From Candidatus Poribacteria bacterium (GTDB lineage: Bacteria; Poribacteria; WGA-4E; WGA-3G): a stretch of 64,000 nt of DNA. The translations under genes and the position numbers were made by a program. Every line of letters begins with the position of its first letter. Position 1 is the first letter of the stretch. Below the pieces are notes generated by a model. The model had not been told where the DNA came from. It saw only the letters and a list, made by a program, of their open reading frames with translations, and ran no database searches. Shown piece after piece: positions 1 through 9,694 of this stretch. The stretch is from positions 61,575 to 125,574 of the forward strand of contig JAJEIP010000011.1 in the NCBI GenBank assembly GCA_022827885.1. Reading direction: 5' to 3'.

Positions 1-370
1 CGAGATGTGTCAATTCATGGTTCACGGTTTTTGCAAGACGTGACACAGTCGACGCCCCCTGTTTTATGCCCATCCAAAGGACACGTGGACGAGCGAGATT
101 CGGGAACGCACCGATGCCCCCGAAGGCAATGGAGAATGACGAGTGCGTATCTGCCATGCGCTGAATGGTGGCACTTATATCATTGATTGCTTCAGGACGA
201 ACATCGCCGAGGAATTTCAAGGTAAGGTGAAAATTTCTGGGTTTTGTCCATGAAGCCTTGTAAATCCACGGCTGAAGATCTGTTTGCACTGACTTCAGCA
301 ATGCCTGTATCGATTCTGGGATCTCAATTGCTACAAAACAGCGAATGACTGCGCTTTTGGCTGTATCCAT
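1..370 (-). CDS. thpR: RNA 2',3'-cyclic phosphodiesterase (ThpR/LigT family), C-terminus cut by window edge
   Basis: Reading the minus strand from an ATG at 370 gives an open frame to the window edge, about 123 residues, beginning MDTAKSAVIRCFVAIEIPES. It has the N-terminal half of the 2H phosphoesterase fold, with the first H-x-T motif in the stretch 'FHLTLKFLGD'; the second motif would lie beyond the edge. The family hydrolyses 2',3'-cyclic phosphates on RNA ends and was first known as 2'-5' RNA ligase. The start overlaps the stop of pgsA by one base (TGATG), so the two are probably translationally coupled. In many bacteria pgsA and thpR neighbour cinA and recA. Function in vivo is generally poorly defined for the family. 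Confidence 0.85.
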   Translation of the reverse strand, partial: MDTAKSAVIRCFVAIEIPESIQALLKSVQTDLQPWIYKASWTKPRNFHLTLKFLGDVRPEAINDISATIQRMADTHSSFSIAFGGIGAFPNLARPRVLWMGIKQGASTVSRLAKTVNHELTHL

Positions 371-990
371 CACGCACCTGCTTTTGGATCGTAACGGGTT
401 GCGTGGAACAGGCCGAATAAAGGTTTACGATTGTTAACCAGAAATTCCAGACCGGATCCGATTGTGAGCACTAAGGGGATATACATCATAAAATAGATAG
501 GACCTCGACTTTGCACAATCAGTGCTGAGTTCAGATAGTCTTGAAATGCGAGTAGCATTAACCCGATAATGATGACGATCAGCTGTGAAGTCATCTTGTA
601 TTTTCCCCACTGGTTTGCAGAGACGACCTGCCCGTACTTTGCCATGAAAACAATCCGTAAGAATGTAACGAGAACTTCACGACCGATGATAACAAAAACC
701 ATCCATACCGGAATGAGTCCACTGTCAACGTGCTTGAATAACGCTAAACAGATTAAAGCCGCACCGATTAATAACTTGTCAGCGAGCGGGTCCATAAATT
801 TTCCGAAGCCCGTCACACCTTGCTTTCGGGCAATTTTACCGTCAAGATGATCGGTCAGTGCTGCGCCAGCGAAAATAGCGAGCGCAATCCCCATCCTATC
901 AGTCTGAAAACAGTATATGAACGGGGGGATGAGGAAAAGCCGTAAAATGGTTAGGAGATTTGCCAACCGCAAAAGGGTACCGAAATTCAT
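370..990 (-). CDS. pgsA: CDP-diacylglycerol--glycerol-3-phosphate 3-phosphatidyltransferase
   Basis: Integral membrane enzyme of 206 aa that makes phosphatidylglycerol phosphate from CDP-diacylglycerol and glycerol-3-phosphate, the committed step to anionic phospholipids. The CDP-alcohol phosphatidyltransferase signature is complete: D47-x2-D50-G51-x2-A54-R55-x7-G63-x3-D67-x3-D71, whose aspartates bind metal and substrate. Several hydrophobic helices follow, including segments near residues 95-115 and 135-150. It lies between a lolA-like gene upstream and thpR downstream, all on the same strand with very short gaps, which suggests one envelope-biogenesis transcript. No strong ribosome binding site is visible before the ATG. 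Confidence 0.93.
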   Translation of the reverse strand: MNFGTLLRLANLLTILRLFLIPPFIYCFQTDRMGIALAIFAGAALTDHLDGKIARKQGVTGFGKFMDPLADKLLIGAALICLALFKHVDSGLIPVWMVFVIIGREVLVTFLRIVFMAKYGQVVSANQWGKYKMTSQLIVIIIGLMLLAFQDYLNSALIVQSRGPIYFMMYIPLVLTIGSGLEFLVNNRKPLFGLFHATRYDPKAGA

Positions 991-1038
991 AATGTGTTCT
1001 CGAAAAGTAGGAATTATCTCGGCATAAGAGATCCATCC

Positions 1039-1776
1039 CTAATTTTCGGAGAGATCTATTACCTCGGCATCTTTAGGCACCACAAACTTGAAAAGATCCG
1101 GTGCGAGTTTTTTATCTCGTTTAATCTCTGTGAGCGTGACAATCACACTTTGACGCGTACCATCTTCAAATTCGGTTTCGTAGCCAAATTGCACGGGGAG
1201 CCACTCACCGGATTTCACCCAGATTTGAAGGGTTTCCTTGGCGTTCGTATTCACCATGTGAACTTTAGGTGCCAATTCAATTTGATGGACCCCTTTTGGA
1301 TTCGCAAATTCGTCAGGAATCAGCGTCATATCGTAGTTTTTCTGAACATCTTCAAGGGATGCGCCAATACCCGGCAACAGCTCCCGACGTTCTGGATTGT
1401 TCCATTTCATCTTATTGACTTGATTGAGTATCGGTGTATATGTCCAGCCGTATTCGCCGTCTAAAACAGTGAGTTGGACCACCTTTGACGTATCGTTCCG
1501 GTCAACATACTCTTTACGAAGCAGATTCGGTTTCCCGAATATAAACCGTCCACGAGCGACACTTTTCTTCTGCGCGAAGAGCGTCGTTTCCTCAAAGTTC
1601 GCACTGAAATTATTAGATTGCGCGTACGCCGTTTTGAAATTCTGGAAGATTTCATCAACAGTTTGCGGATGTGCCTCGCGAACGAACAGCACTGAGAGTG
1701 ACATCAGTATTAATAGTAAATTTTGAAGTCGCACAAACTTTCCCAGCATAGCGGTCCAAAGGGTTCGTCGGATCAT
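1039..1776 (-). CDS. lolA: LolA-like outer-membrane lipoprotein carrier protein
   Basis: Predicted periplasmic protein of 245 aa. An N-terminal signal peptide (basic start, hydrophobic run near residues 18-31) is followed by the LolA fold: an early 'VDEIFQNFKTAYAQ' helix, alternating beta strands of the half-barrel, and a C-terminal 'FKFVVPKDAEVIDL' typical of the family. LolA collects lipoproteins released by the LolCDE ABC transporter and carries them to the outer membrane, so its presence implies a diderm envelope. The start is supported by AGGAGATGGGTA just before the ATG. It precedes pgsA by about 50 bp on the same strand. Confidence 0.85.
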   Translation of the reverse strand: MIRRTLWTAMLGKFVRLQNLLLILMSLSVLFVREAHPQTVDEIFQNFKTAYAQSNNFSANFEETTLFAQKKSVARGRFIFGKPNLLRKEYVDRNDTSKVVQLTVLDGEYGWTYTPILNQVNKMKWNNPERRELLPGIGASLEDVQKNYDMTLIPDEFANPKGVHQIELAPKVHMVNTNAKETLQIWVKSGEWLPVQFGYETEFEDGTRQSVIVTLTEIKRDKKLAPDLFKFVVPKDAEVIDLSEN

Positions 1777-1881
1777 TACCCATCTCCTGTTTTACCTAAT
1801 TACCTTGTTGGAGAACTGATTTCTACCTCAATATTATAGCATAATCTATTTGCGGGTGTCAACACTATTTATGCCGCGTTC

Positions 1882-2262
1882 TCAATTCGCTAAGCGCGTC
1901 CAATCCGTCAGGATAACCTCTATATCGTTGGGGTCGTCTAAGGCATGCGTGACGAGACGTTCTAAAACTTCGGAGACGGAGGGTTCTCGGAATATTGCCT
2001 GAAACCAGTTGCCGAAGGTTTTAATCGCGTCCGGGGATTCTGAACACACCCAGAAAACAACCCGGCAAAAGTCGAGGCCTTCGTCTACCCATTTTTCAGA
2101 GACCCAGACATCTCTTGGGAATCCGTGAAAAATTGGCAGAAGATCCGCTATTAAGACGGGTAGGTCTTCATTGAGATAAGAAATCTCTGGAAGGATGTCA
2201 AAATGGATGGCGTATTTATGGGCGTGTGGGGAACGTTCGCGTTCTCTGTTTTGCGTTTGCAT
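1882..2262 (-). CDS. Hypothetical protein, 126 aa
   Basis: An open frame of 126 codons on the minus strand with no family I recognise. It is acidic overall with a charged N-terminus and no signal peptide or membrane segment, so it is probably cytoplasmic if real. Aromatic residues are frequent (several Trp and Phe), which argues against a random frame. No good ribosome binding site is seen before the ATG at 2262, so the start is uncertain. It stands alone between lolA and a palindromic repeat upstream of metH. Confidence 0.45.
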   Translation of the reverse strand: MQTQNRERERSPHAHKYAIHFDILPEISYLNEDLPVLIADLLPIFHGFPRDVWVSEKWVDEGLDFCRVVFWVCSESPDAIKTFGNWFQAIFREPSVSEVLERLVTHALDDPNDIEVILTDWTRLAN

Positions 2263-2283
2263 AGGTGGTTTTCTTTATGGTAT

Positions 2284-2413
2284 TAGGACTTAGGCAGACA
2301 TGCGATAAATAGCATTACTACAAACAGGCATACCTTGGCGGGATATGTGTTTCCCAAAAGCAGTAGGATTCGTAGTAGTGCAATTCATTGCGCATTGTAT
2401 AAGTCCTGTGGTA
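2284..2413. repeat. Imperfect inverted repeat, 'aggactta...taagtcct' family, copy 1
   Basis: The segment starts with AGGACTTA and a GCGATAAAT-like stretch leading to TACTACAAA, and ends with the reverse-complement arm (TAGTAGTGCAATTCATTGCGC, then TAAGTCCT). The arms are about 35 bases and the loop is unrelated to the other copy. A second full copy is at 28437-28560 and a partial relative at 10935-11005. It carries no ORF of note and looks like a non-autonomous MITE-like or REP-like element. Confidence 0.7.
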
Positions 2414-2497
2414 TATTATAACACACGACGTATTGATATGCAATCCAGACGTGAAGGCTTGAGGGAGCGTCTATCATAAAAAGGATATAATGTATCT

Positions 2498-5400
2498 ATG
2501 GCAGATACCGAAAAAATAACATACCTTAAAAATGAACTGGAGAAACGGATTCTGATCCTTGATGGCGCGATGGGATCGCTGTTGCAGACCTATCGGCTCA
2601 CAGAGGCGGATTTTCGAGGTGAACAGTTTGCCGATCATCCGTGTGAACTCAAAGGTTACAACGATCTGCTCTCCATAACACAACCGCATATTGTAAAAGA
2701 AATACACGCCAACTACTGCAGTGCTGGTGCCGATATCATCGAAACGAATACCTTTACCAGCACGTCTGTGTCGATGGCAGATTACCAACTCCAAGACATC
2801 GCATATCAAGTAAACTATGCGGCTGCACGCATCGCACGCGAAGTAGCGGATAAGTGGACATCACCCGACAAACCTCGATTCGTCGCTGGAAGTATGGGAC
2901 CTACCAACCGCAGCTGCTCGATTTCGCCGAATGTGAACGACCCCGGCTATCGAAACATTACCTTTGCCCAGCTCGTTGCTGCCTACACGACGCAAGCGGA
3001 AGGCTTAATTGACGGCGGCGCGGATCTTCTCCTCGTCGAAACCGTCATGGACACGCTTAACTGTAAAGCCGCACTTTTTGCTATCCAAACCCTCGCTGAA
3101 GCCCGCGGCATTGACATCCCGCTTATCGTCTCTTCTGACAGAAGTGGCGGTGGCGGCAGAAACCTCTCCGGACAAACAGTCGAAGCCTTCTGGAACTCCG
3201 TTCGGCATACGAATCTGCTCGCTGTCGGGTTGAACTGCGGTTTCGGATCACAACAGATTCGTCCGTATCTCGCCGAAATGGCAAAAATAACGGATATACC
3301 CGTTATCTGCTATCCGAACGCTGGACTCCCCAATGAACTGGGGCACTATACCCAGACACCTGCCGAAATGGGGGAATGGATGCACGAGTTCGCACAGAAC
3401 GGATTCGTCAATATCATCGGTGGATGTTGCGGGAGTCAACCTGAACACATCGAAACGATTGCCAAAGTTGCGGCTGAATACGCACCACGGGAACCCGTGC
3501 CACAAAAACGTGCCTGCCGTCTCAGTGGCTTAGAGGCGTTTAACATCACGCCTGATTCTCTCTTTGTTAACGTTGGTGAACGCACAAACGTAACAGGCTC
3601 CCGCCGATTCGCAACACTCATTAAAAACGAGGATTATGAAACCGCTTTAGAGGTCGCCAGGGATCAGGTCGAAAATGGGGCACAACTGATTGATATTAAC
3701 ATGGATGCAGGCATGTTAGATGCCAAAACTGCGATCGTCAAGTTCCTCAACCTCATTGCTGCAGAACCCGACATTAGTCGTGTACCCATTATGCTGGATT
3801 CCAGTCGATGGGAGGTCATAGAAGCTGGCTTAGCGTGCATTCAGGGGAAAGGGGTCGTTAACTCCATCAGTTTGAAAGAGGGTGAGGCGGATTTCTTAGC
3901 GAAGGCACGGCTCATTCAACAGTACGGTGCCGCTGTTATTGTCATGGCGTTTGACGAGGAGGGGCAGGCGGATACATACGAACGGAAAGTGGAGATCTGT
4001 CGTCGGGCGTACCAACTCTTGACGGAAGCGGTTGGATTCCCACCCGAGGACATCATTTTTGATCCGAATATCTTCGCTGTCGCGACGGGTATCGAAGAGC
4101 ACAACGAATACGCCAAGGCGTTTATTGAGGCGTGTACGCAGATTAAAGCCGCGTGTCCTTATGCCTTAGTCAGCGGAGGGGTGAGCAATATCTCCTTCGC
4201 CTTCCGTGGCAACGATAGGGTGCGTGAGGCGATGCACGCCGCGTTTCTCTATCATGCCATCAACGCCGGTATGGACATGGGAATTGTCAATGCTGGGCAA
4301 CTCGCGGTTTATGACGATCTGCCAAAGTCTCTTTTAGAGGCGGTGGAAGATGTTCTGTTCAATCGTCGAGAAGACGCAACCGACCAACTCGTCAATCTTG
4401 CGGATACGCTGAAAGGTAAGGGGAAAAAGAAGCGTGTCAGTCGGAAATGGCGGAAACTATCCGTCGAAGAACGCCTGCGGTACGCACTTGTCGAAGGGAT
4501 TCTCGAGTATATTGAGGCCGATACCGAGGAAGCGCGGCAAAATTATGAGCGTCCTATACACGTCATTGAGGGACCCTTGATGGACGGTATGAACCGTGTC
4601 GGTGAACTCTTCGGCGACGGTAAGATGTTCCTGCCACAGGTCGTCAAGAGCGCGCGCGTCATGAAAAAGGCGGTTGCACACCTCATTCCGTATATCGAAA
4701 AGGAGCAGGCGGAAGGTGCTCTCCAATCCAGGGGCAAGATTGTGATGGCAACGGTGAAGGGCGATGTTCACGACATTGGTAAGAACATCGTTGGTGTGGT
4801 GCTTGGGTGCAACAATTACGAGATCGTTGATCTCGGTGTGATGGTGGCTGCAGAGGAAATTCTGGAAACCGCTCGGAAAGAGAACGCCGATATTATCGGG
4901 TTAAGTGGACTCATTACACCCTCCTTGGATGAGATGGTGCACGTCGCTCAAGAGATGGAGCGTGAAGGTTTCCGAATTCCACTCCTTATCGGTGGCGCGA
5001 CGACTTCAAAGGTCCATACCGCCGTTCAAATCGAACCCGCGTATAGTGGTTCCACAATCCATGTCAGGGATGCGTCTCGAAGTGTTGGTGTTGTCAGCGA
5101 GCTGATGAGCAGTGAAAGACAACAGACTTTTACTCAGCAGACCCGTGAGGAATATGCTGAGATCCGGGAGCGTCGCGCCAAAAATCGGCAACAAGCGAAC
5201 CTACTACCCTTCGCCGTTGCTCAGGAACGCAGGTCCACACTGGATTGGCGAAGTTATCAACCTCCCACGCCGGACGTGATAGGCACCAAAATCTTTGAAG
5301 ATTATCCGTTAGCGGAACTCGTTGGCTATATCGACTGGAGTCCGTTCTTTACGACGTGGGGACTCCGCGGTAAATATCCGAATATACTGGAGCATCCAGA

Positions 5401-6172
5401 AGTCGGTGCGGAAGCCCATAAACTCCTTAAAGATGCTGAAACGCTCCTCCGGATTATCGTCGAAGATAAAAGATTTCAGGCACGCGCTGTCGTTGGAATC
5501 TATCCTGCCAACGGTGTCGGTGAGGATACCGAAATCTATACGGACGCAACTCGGACAGAAGTGATTGCCACTTTGCCTCACCTACGTCAACAGACGGAGC
5601 AACCCTTTACGAGACCGAACCTCAGTCTCGGTGATTTCATCGCGCCGAAAACAACAGGTGTCCCGGATTATATCGGTGCATTTGCTGTGACAACGGGTAT
5701 CGGTGTTTCCGAATTCTGTGCTGAATTTGAGCGGGAACAGGACGATTACAACAGTATTATGGCAAAGGCGTTGGCAGATCGATTCGCGGAGGCTTTCGCA
5801 GAGCGCATGCATCAGCACGTCCGGACAACGCTATGGGGATATGCCGTTGATGAGGCGTTGGGTCCTGAAGCCTTGATTGCTGAGAAATATCGCGGGATCC
5901 GTCCTGCCCCGGGATACCCCGCCTGTCCTGACCATAACCAGAAACGCGTGTTGTTTGACGTGTTGAACGTTACGGAGAATACGGAGATCTCTCTCACGGA
6001 GAGTTTAGCGATGTCACCAGCGGCATCCGTGAGTGGTTGGTATTATTCGCACCCAGAGGCGCGGTATTTCAGTATCAGTAGGATTGGAGAGGATCAGGTC
6101 TTGGATTACGCGAAACGGACCGGTATGGACATGGAAACGGCAAAACGATGGCTGAAGCCGTTGCTTACATAA
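2498..6172 (+). CDS. metH: Cobalamin-dependent methionine synthase
   Basis: Full-length MetH of 1224 aa (the E. coli enzyme has 1227). It transfers a methyl group from 5-methyltetrahydrofolate to homocysteine through cobalamin. Order of domains: homocysteine-binding barrel (about 1-325) with the zinc ligands C247, C310 and C311 at the E. coli numbers; pterin-binding domain (about 350-610); cobalamin cap and Rossmann module with the D756-x-H758-x2-G761 motif for base-off B12; and the C-terminal AdoMet reactivation domain (about 900-1220) including a '[12 protein letters not shown]' stretch. I saw no cobalamin riboswitch in the leader. The gene is monocistronic and followed by an intrinsic terminator. 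A fused homocysteine methyltransferase/MTHFR at 43798-45672 gives a possible second route to methionine. Confidence 0.97.
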   Translation: MADTEKITYLKNELEKRILILDGAMGSLLQTYRLTEADFRGEQFADHPCELKGYNDLLSITQPHIVKEIHANYCSAGADIIETNTFTSTSVSMADYQLQDIAYQVNYAAARIAREVADKWTSPDKPRFVAGSMGPTNRSCSISPNVNDPGYRNITFAQLVAAYTTQAEGLIDGGADLLLVETVMDTLNCKAALFAIQTLAEARGIDIPLIVSSDRSGGGGRNLSGQTVEAFWNSVRHTNLLAVGLNCGFGSQQIRPYLAEMAKITDIPVICYPNAGLPNELGHYTQTPAEMGEWMHEFAQNGFVNIIGGCCGSQPEHIETIAKVAAEYAPREPVPQKRACRLSGLEAFNITPDSLFVNVGERTNVTGSRRFATLIKNEDYETALEVARDQVENGAQLIDINMDAGMLDAKTAIVKFLNLIAAEPDISRVPIMLDSSRWEVIEAGLACIQGKGVVNSISLKEGEADFLAKARLIQQYGAAVIVMAFDEEGQADTYERKVEICRRAYQLLTEAVGFPPEDIIFDPNIFAVATGIEEHNEYAKAFIEACTQIKAACPYALVSGGVSNISFAFRGNDRVREAMHAAFLYHAINAGMDMGIVNAGQLAVYDDLPKSLLEAVEDVLFNRREDATDQLVNLADTLKGKGKKKRVSRKWRKLSVEERLRYALVEGILEYIEADTEEARQNYERPIHVIEGPLMDGMNRVGELFGDGKMFLPQVVKSARVMKKAVAHLIPYIEKEQAEGALQSRGKIVMATVKGDVHDIGKNIVGVVLGCNNYEIVDLGVMVAAEEILETARKENADIIGLSGLITPSLDEMVHVAQEMEREGFRIPLLIGGATTSKVHTAVQIEPAYSGSTIHVRDASRSVGVVSELMSSERQQTFTQQTREEYAEIRERRAKNRQQANLLPFAVAQERRSTLDWRSYQPPTPDVIGTKIFEDYPLAELVGYIDWSPFFTTWGLRGKYPNILEHPEVGAEAHKLLKDAETLLRIIVEDKRFQARAVVGIYPANGVGEDTEIYTDATRTEVIATLPHLRQQTEQPFTRPNLSLGDFIAPKTTGVPDYIGAFAVTTGIGVSEFCAEFEREQDDYNSIMAKALADRFAEAFAERMHQHVRTTLWGYAVDEALGPEALIAEKYRGIRPAPGYPACPDHNQKRVLFDVLNVTENTEISLTESLAMSPAASVSGWYYSHPEARYFSISRIGEDQVLDYAKRTGMDMETAKRWLKPLLT

Positions 6173-6197
6173 AATTGCCTTTATAGTTTAAAAAAAC

Positions 6198-6232
6198 AGG
6201 GGGTGAAACTCAGTTCACCACCCCGTTTTCTT
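6198..6232 (+). terminator. Intrinsic terminator after metH
   Basis: About 25 bases after the metH stop, GGGGGTGAA and TTCACCACCCC form an imperfect GC-rich stem around a short CTCAG loop, followed by GTTTTCTT. It also lies between metH and the convergent LamG gene. Confidence 0.8.
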
Positions 6233-6262
6233 ATGTTTTCCTCACCCCAGATTGGAAGTAGG

Positions 6263-7060
6263 TTAATCGGTTTTGATGTCAGCCCAGGTCGTTGTGAGTT
6301 TACCTGCAGGTTCAATATCAGCCGCAGTTGCTAATCCGTCATTCATGAGGGTTTCGATGTCATCACCGTCCAACGCCACATTGAAGACAGCAACATCGTC
6401 AATGATTGCACCCAGAAACTGACCCCATTGCCCGTGTTGTCCAGTGGCGAGATAGATACCGATTAGAAAGGGTTTGTCAGTTAACGGATTCCTTCCTAAG
6501 TTTGGTGTCGTTACCCCATCGCCAATCTGATCAGCGTCGAGATATACGCCGAACCCGTCACCATCCCAGGTAACAGCAACGTGATGCCAGTCTGTATCTG
6601 GATCCCAAGGTGCATCTATAAAGTGAAGTGTGCCCCCTGGGTCATGCGTATGATGCCGGATTACACCACCATCCCACCAAAATCCTGGTGCCCAATCATC
6701 TTTGGTCACAACACCCATCCCAGCAGCGGGAGGTTTATCTAATTTAACCCAAAGGGCAATCGTGTGTTCGCCGCCAACATTTAAGGAGTCATCGTGCTCA
6801 ATTTCTACATAAGCATCCGAGCCATTAAGGCTTAAACCTTTGCCAAACTTGCCATTAACCCATTTGGCACCGCCCTCAATTGAGCCGTCATTCCCCGTTC
6901 CAGAGGAATCTTCGACGGTCTTACCATTCCCCTCATCAAAGAGCCACATGCCGACACAATCTCCAAAGTCAATTTCGGCAAAACTTATACCTACAAACAT
7001 CAGGCTAAGCACCATTGAACTGACACATAATCGTTTTAACCTTGTAACTGTGGTTTCCAT
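6263..7060 (-). CDS. Secreted LamG (concanavalin A-like) domain protein
   Basis: Protein of 265 aa with an N-terminal signal peptide (hydrophobic run about 13-28 ending in SFA) followed directly by one LamG jelly-roll domain. Recognisable elements are 'GMWLFDEGNGKTVEDSSGTGNDGSI', 'ALWVKLDKP', 'WHHVAVTWDGDGFGVYLD' and 'FLGAIIDDVAVFNVALDGDDI', all standard landmarks of LamG proteins. Such domains usually bind carbohydrate or protein ligands, and here there is no second catalytic domain. The tail 'LTTTWADIK' resembles the end of similar proteins in Poribacteria. A GGAGG about 12 bases upstream supports the start. Exported to the periplasm or cell surface; ligand unknown. Confidence 0.85.
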   Translation of the reverse strand: METTVTRLKRLCVSSMVLSLMFVGISFAEIDFGDCVGMWLFDEGNGKTVEDSSGTGNDGSIEGGAKWVNGKFGKGLSLNGSDAYVEIEHDDSLNVGGEHTIALWVKLDKPPAAGMGVVTKDDWAPGFWWDGGVIRHHTHDPGGTLHFIDAPWDPDTDWHHVAVTWDGDGFGVYLDADQIGDGVTTPNLGRNPLTDKPFLIGIYLATGQHGQWGQFLGAIIDDVAVFNVALDGDDIETLMNDGLATAADIEPAGKLTTTWADIKTD

Positions 7061-7267
7061 CTTTTGCTATTTCCTCCATCTATTCTCAGGGCGAGAGCGA
7101 ATAAATTATCCACTGGCTATTACCCAAAAATGAGTCTCGCCCGATAGGTATTGGTCACTGAGGCAGCCAGAATAATCTGGCTTCCCTCTTTATAATTGTG
7201 TATGCAATTGTATCATTTAGGCGTTTCACTTGTCAAGTGGCACTTTACCAAGTTTTTGACATTTCAG

Positions 7268-7296
7268 TTGATATGCAGGCAAATTTTTGTTATAAT
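7268..7296 (+). promoter_or_regulatory. Sigma70-like promoter for the 7326-9645 operon
   Basis: TTGATA at 7268-7273 and a perfect TATAAT at 7291-7296, separated by exactly 17 bases. The following gene has an ideal ribosome binding site (AGGAGGT at 7312-7318, 7 bases before ATG). Confidence 0.75.
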
Positions 7297-7325
7297 TGAG
7301 TTTCAAGATTTAGGAGGTAAATATC

Positions 7326-7589
7326 ATGAATTTGACACTTAAATTAACGACCGAGCAGGTCATTGATTTGGTTCAGCAAATGCCACCCGAAGAAAAATTC
7401 TTGGTTGTTCGCGCACTTACAAAGGAAACACCAGCAGAACGCGAGGCGCGAATGAAGTATGCCGAATCAAAGGTTAGAAAATTATGCGCCGAACGCGGAT
7501 TGGATTGGGACGCTATGGATGATGAAGAACGTTTGTATTTTATTGACGACCTTGTCCATGAGGACCGTTCAGTTGCCGTTTTTAAGTAA
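7326..7589 (+). CDS. Small antitoxin-like hypothetical protein, 87 aa
   Basis: A short acidic helical protein opening with 'LTTEQVIDLVQQMPPEEKFLVVRAL', a layout common in small antitoxin-like or addiction-module proteins that sit without an obvious toxin, and closing with 'YFIDDLVHEDRS'. I do not recognise a specific Pfam family with certainty. It follows a good promoter and a near-perfect Shine-Dalgarno sequence, so it is very likely expressed. The DUF58 gene begins only 14 bases after its stop, so it is the first gene of an operon rather than half of a toxin-antitoxin pair. Confidence 0.7.
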   Translation: MNLTLKLTTEQVIDLVQQMPPEEKFLVVRALTKETPAEREARMKYAESKVRKLCAERGLDWDAMDDEERLYFIDDLVHEDRSVAVFK

Positions 7590-7603
7590 TCTCGGAAAAG
7601 AAT

Positions 7604-8497
7604 ATGCAAACATCTCATAAATACTTAGACCCAGTTGCACTCTCTCGAATTGGCGGTATGGAACTCGTCGCAAGGCTCGTCGTTGAAGGATTCGTTACTG
7701 GATTGCACAAAAGTCCGTATCAGGGGTTCAGCGTAGAATTCGCGGAACACCGACAATATATGCCCGGCGATGAGATCCGTTATATCGACTGGAAAGTCTA
7801 CGGGAAATCGGATCGGTATTACGTCAAAAAGTTTGAAGAGGAGACGAACCTCCGCGCCTATATCCTCCTCGATACAAGTGCGTCGATGAACTATAAACAC
7901 GCCGAGGAAGGATTGACGAAGTTTGAATACGGCTGTTATCTCGCCGCGACGCTCACTTATCTCATGCTCAAGCAGCGCGACTCTGTCGGTTTAGCACTCT
8001 TCGACACGGAGATTCAGCGATACATTCCACCCAGGGGTGCCGCCACGCATCTACGAGCGATTATGTCCGCTTTGGAAAGCGCGACCCCCGGTCAGGAGAC
8101 GCAATTGAGCGGTCTCTTCCACGAACTCGCCAAACGGATTGTGAGACGCGGCTTGGTGATTGTCATCTCCGATCTGTTGGATGAACCTTCACAGGTCATC
8201 TCTGCCCTGAAACACCTGCGTCATCAGAAACATGAAGTCATCGTGTTCCACCTTCTCGATCCTGCCGAACTTACCTTCCCTTACACGGGTTCTGTCGTCT
8301 TTCGGGACATGGAAACCGGGCAGACGCTTTCAACGCAAGCGGATACACTGAAAACGGATTATCTTGAAAAATTGAACCAGTTCATTCAGAGTTACCGTCG
8401 CGGCTGTGGCGCGAGCCAGATCGATTACGTTCAGATGGATACCGCGACACCGTTCGATTACGCGCTATCGGCATATCTATCAAGGAGAAAATCATGA
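7604..8497 (+). CDS. DUF58 domain-containing protein (vWA-like)
   Basis: Protein of 297 aa with the DUF58 hallmark 'FAEHRQYMPGDEIRYIDWKVYGKSDRYYVKKFEEETN', followed by a von Willebrand A-like fold with a MIDAS-type 'LLDTSASM' metal site. DUF58 proteins usually work with a MoxR-type AAA ATPase and Bat-type vWA membrane proteins, possibly as metal-insertion or folding helpers. No MoxR gene is present in this window, so the partner must be elsewhere. No signal peptide or membrane segment is visible, hence cytoplasmic. Its last four bases overlap the ATG of the next gene (ATGA), indicating translational coupling with the oxidoreductase. Confidence 0.9.
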   Translation: MQTSHKYLDPVALSRIGGMELVARLVVEGFVTGLHKSPYQGFSVEFAEHRQYMPGDEIRYIDWKVYGKSDRYYVKKFEEETNLRAYILLDTSASMNYKHAEEGLTKFEYGCYLAATLTYLMLKQRDSVGLALFDTEIQRYIPPRGAATHLRAIMSALESATPGQETQLSGLFHELAKRIVRRGLVIVISDLLDEPSQVISALKHLRHQKHEVIVFHLLDPAELTFPYTGSVVFRDMETGQTLSTQADTLKTDYLEKLNQFIQSYRRGCGASQIDYVQMDTATPFDYALSAYLSRRKS

Positions 8498-9645
8498 AAA
8501 TATATCGGATCGGAATTTTAGGATGTAGAGGACGCGGGACGGCAGCAGCACGGGCATATCATGCGCATCCACGCACAGAGATTGTCGGACTCTGTGATCT
8601 GGTTCAGGAACGTCTCGACACGCTCGGCGAAGAAGTCAACGTCACCGCACAGTTCACCGATTTAGATGAGATGATTCGGCAAATCCAACCCGACATTGTG
8701 GCAATCCCCACCGGCACGGAATTTCACTACGATCTGTGCATGCGCGTGCTGGAACATGGTGTCAATATTGAGGTTGAAAAGCCGATGTGTGTTGACCTCG
8801 TGCAGGCGGATGCCGTCATCGCCAAAGCCAAGGAAAAAGGTGTGCAGGTCGCCGTCCACCACCAAGGCAGGGTCGGGGCACCGATGCAGACGCTCTCACG
8901 CGCCTTTGATGCTGGGAAGATCGGTGACTTACGCTATATGTACGGCAGTGGGAAAGGCTACTATGGCGGCTACGGTTTGATGAACATCGGCACTCACATG
9001 CTCAACAACATGCTCCATTTCGGGAAACGGTGCCAGCGTATTGTCGCACACCTGACGACGGGCGGGAAACCGATTATGCCGACAGATGTGGTGCCGTCGC
9101 CGAGCGGCATGGGAACAATCGCAGGCGAATATATCACGGCGACGCTGCAATATGAGGGCAACGTCACGGGGACCCTCCTCCAACACCGTTTTGACAAAAT
9201 GGATACCAACGGGTATACGATGGAGCTTTACGGCACTGAAGGTAGACTCTTCTGGGGACTTGGTGGGGCGTGGTGGTTACCGACACCGCACTATGTTCCC
9301 GACGGCACACACGACCAGTGGGAAGCATTAGAACTTATCTATCCTGATCACTACGATCCTGAAGGTAGCGCGTCGGAAGCGGATTACTGGTTTGTGGAGG
9401 ATTACGTCAACGCTTTGGATGAAGGGAGAGCACATACGTGCAGCGGCACCGAGGGACGGCACATCATTGAGATGATGATGGGGATCTTTGAGTCGGCGGC
9501 GTATGGCACCAGTGTTGATCTTCCGCAACCCGATCGACGGCACCCGTTGTTACGATGGCGCGAGGAATCCGGTTTAGAGCCACCTGCGGAGATGCCCAGA
9601 GCCTATTGGGATTGGCTAACACTGGAATCCGAACGAATTCGTTAG
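8494..9645 (+). CDS. Gfo/Idh/MocA family oxidoreductase
   Basis: NAD(P)-dependent oxidoreductase of 383 aa. The N-terminal Rossmann domain begins 'YRIGILGCRGRGTAAARAY' with the glycine-rich dinucleotide loop, and 'VEKPMC' supplies the conserved lysine of the EKP motif. The C-terminal alpha/beta domain contains 'NIGTHMLNNMLHFG', where the histidine is in the usual catalytic region. These enzymes act on sugars, inositols or related polyols; the substrate cannot be assigned here. It is the third gene of the operon that starts at 7326. A second, divergent family member lies convergently just downstream. Confidence 0.9.
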   Translation: MKIYRIGILGCRGRGTAAARAYHAHPRTEIVGLCDLVQERLDTLGEEVNVTAQFTDLDEMIRQIQPDIVAIPTGTEFHYDLCMRVLEHGVNIEVEKPMCVDLVQADAVIAKAKEKGVQVAVHHQGRVGAPMQTLSRAFDAGKIGDLRYMYGSGKGYYGGYGLMNIGTHMLNNMLHFGKRCQRIVAHLTTGGKPIMPTDVVPSPSGMGTIAGEYITATLQYEGNVTGTLLQHRFDKMDTNGYTMELYGTEGRLFWGLGGAWWLPTPHYVPDGTHDQWEALELIYPDHYDPEGSASEADYWFVEDYVNALDEGRAHTCSGTEGRHIIEMMMGIFESAAYGTSVDLPQPDRRHPLLRWREESGLEPPAEMPRAYWDWLTLESERIR

Positions 9646-9649
9646 AAAC

Positions 9650-9680
9650 CACGGTAGGTGCGGTTGAAAACCGCACCCAA
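9650..9680. repeat. Short palindrome 'GGTAGGTGCGGTT..AACCGCACC'
   Basis: A hairpin-forming palindrome between two convergent genes. Related copies occur at about 21510-21540, 21554-21585 and 58200-58226. It could double as a bidirectional transcription end point, but no T-tract of note follows. Confidence 0.7.
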
Positions 9681-9694
9681 ACCTGAGAACACAT

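Noticed and set aside
2262..2497. Cobalamin riboswitch upstream of metH
   Set aside because: No B12-box-like sequence was seen; the gap is mostly an inverted repeat.
9650..9680. Palindrome as an intrinsic terminator
   Set aside because: No T-tract follows on either strand and the same palindrome recurs at other places unrelated to gene ends.
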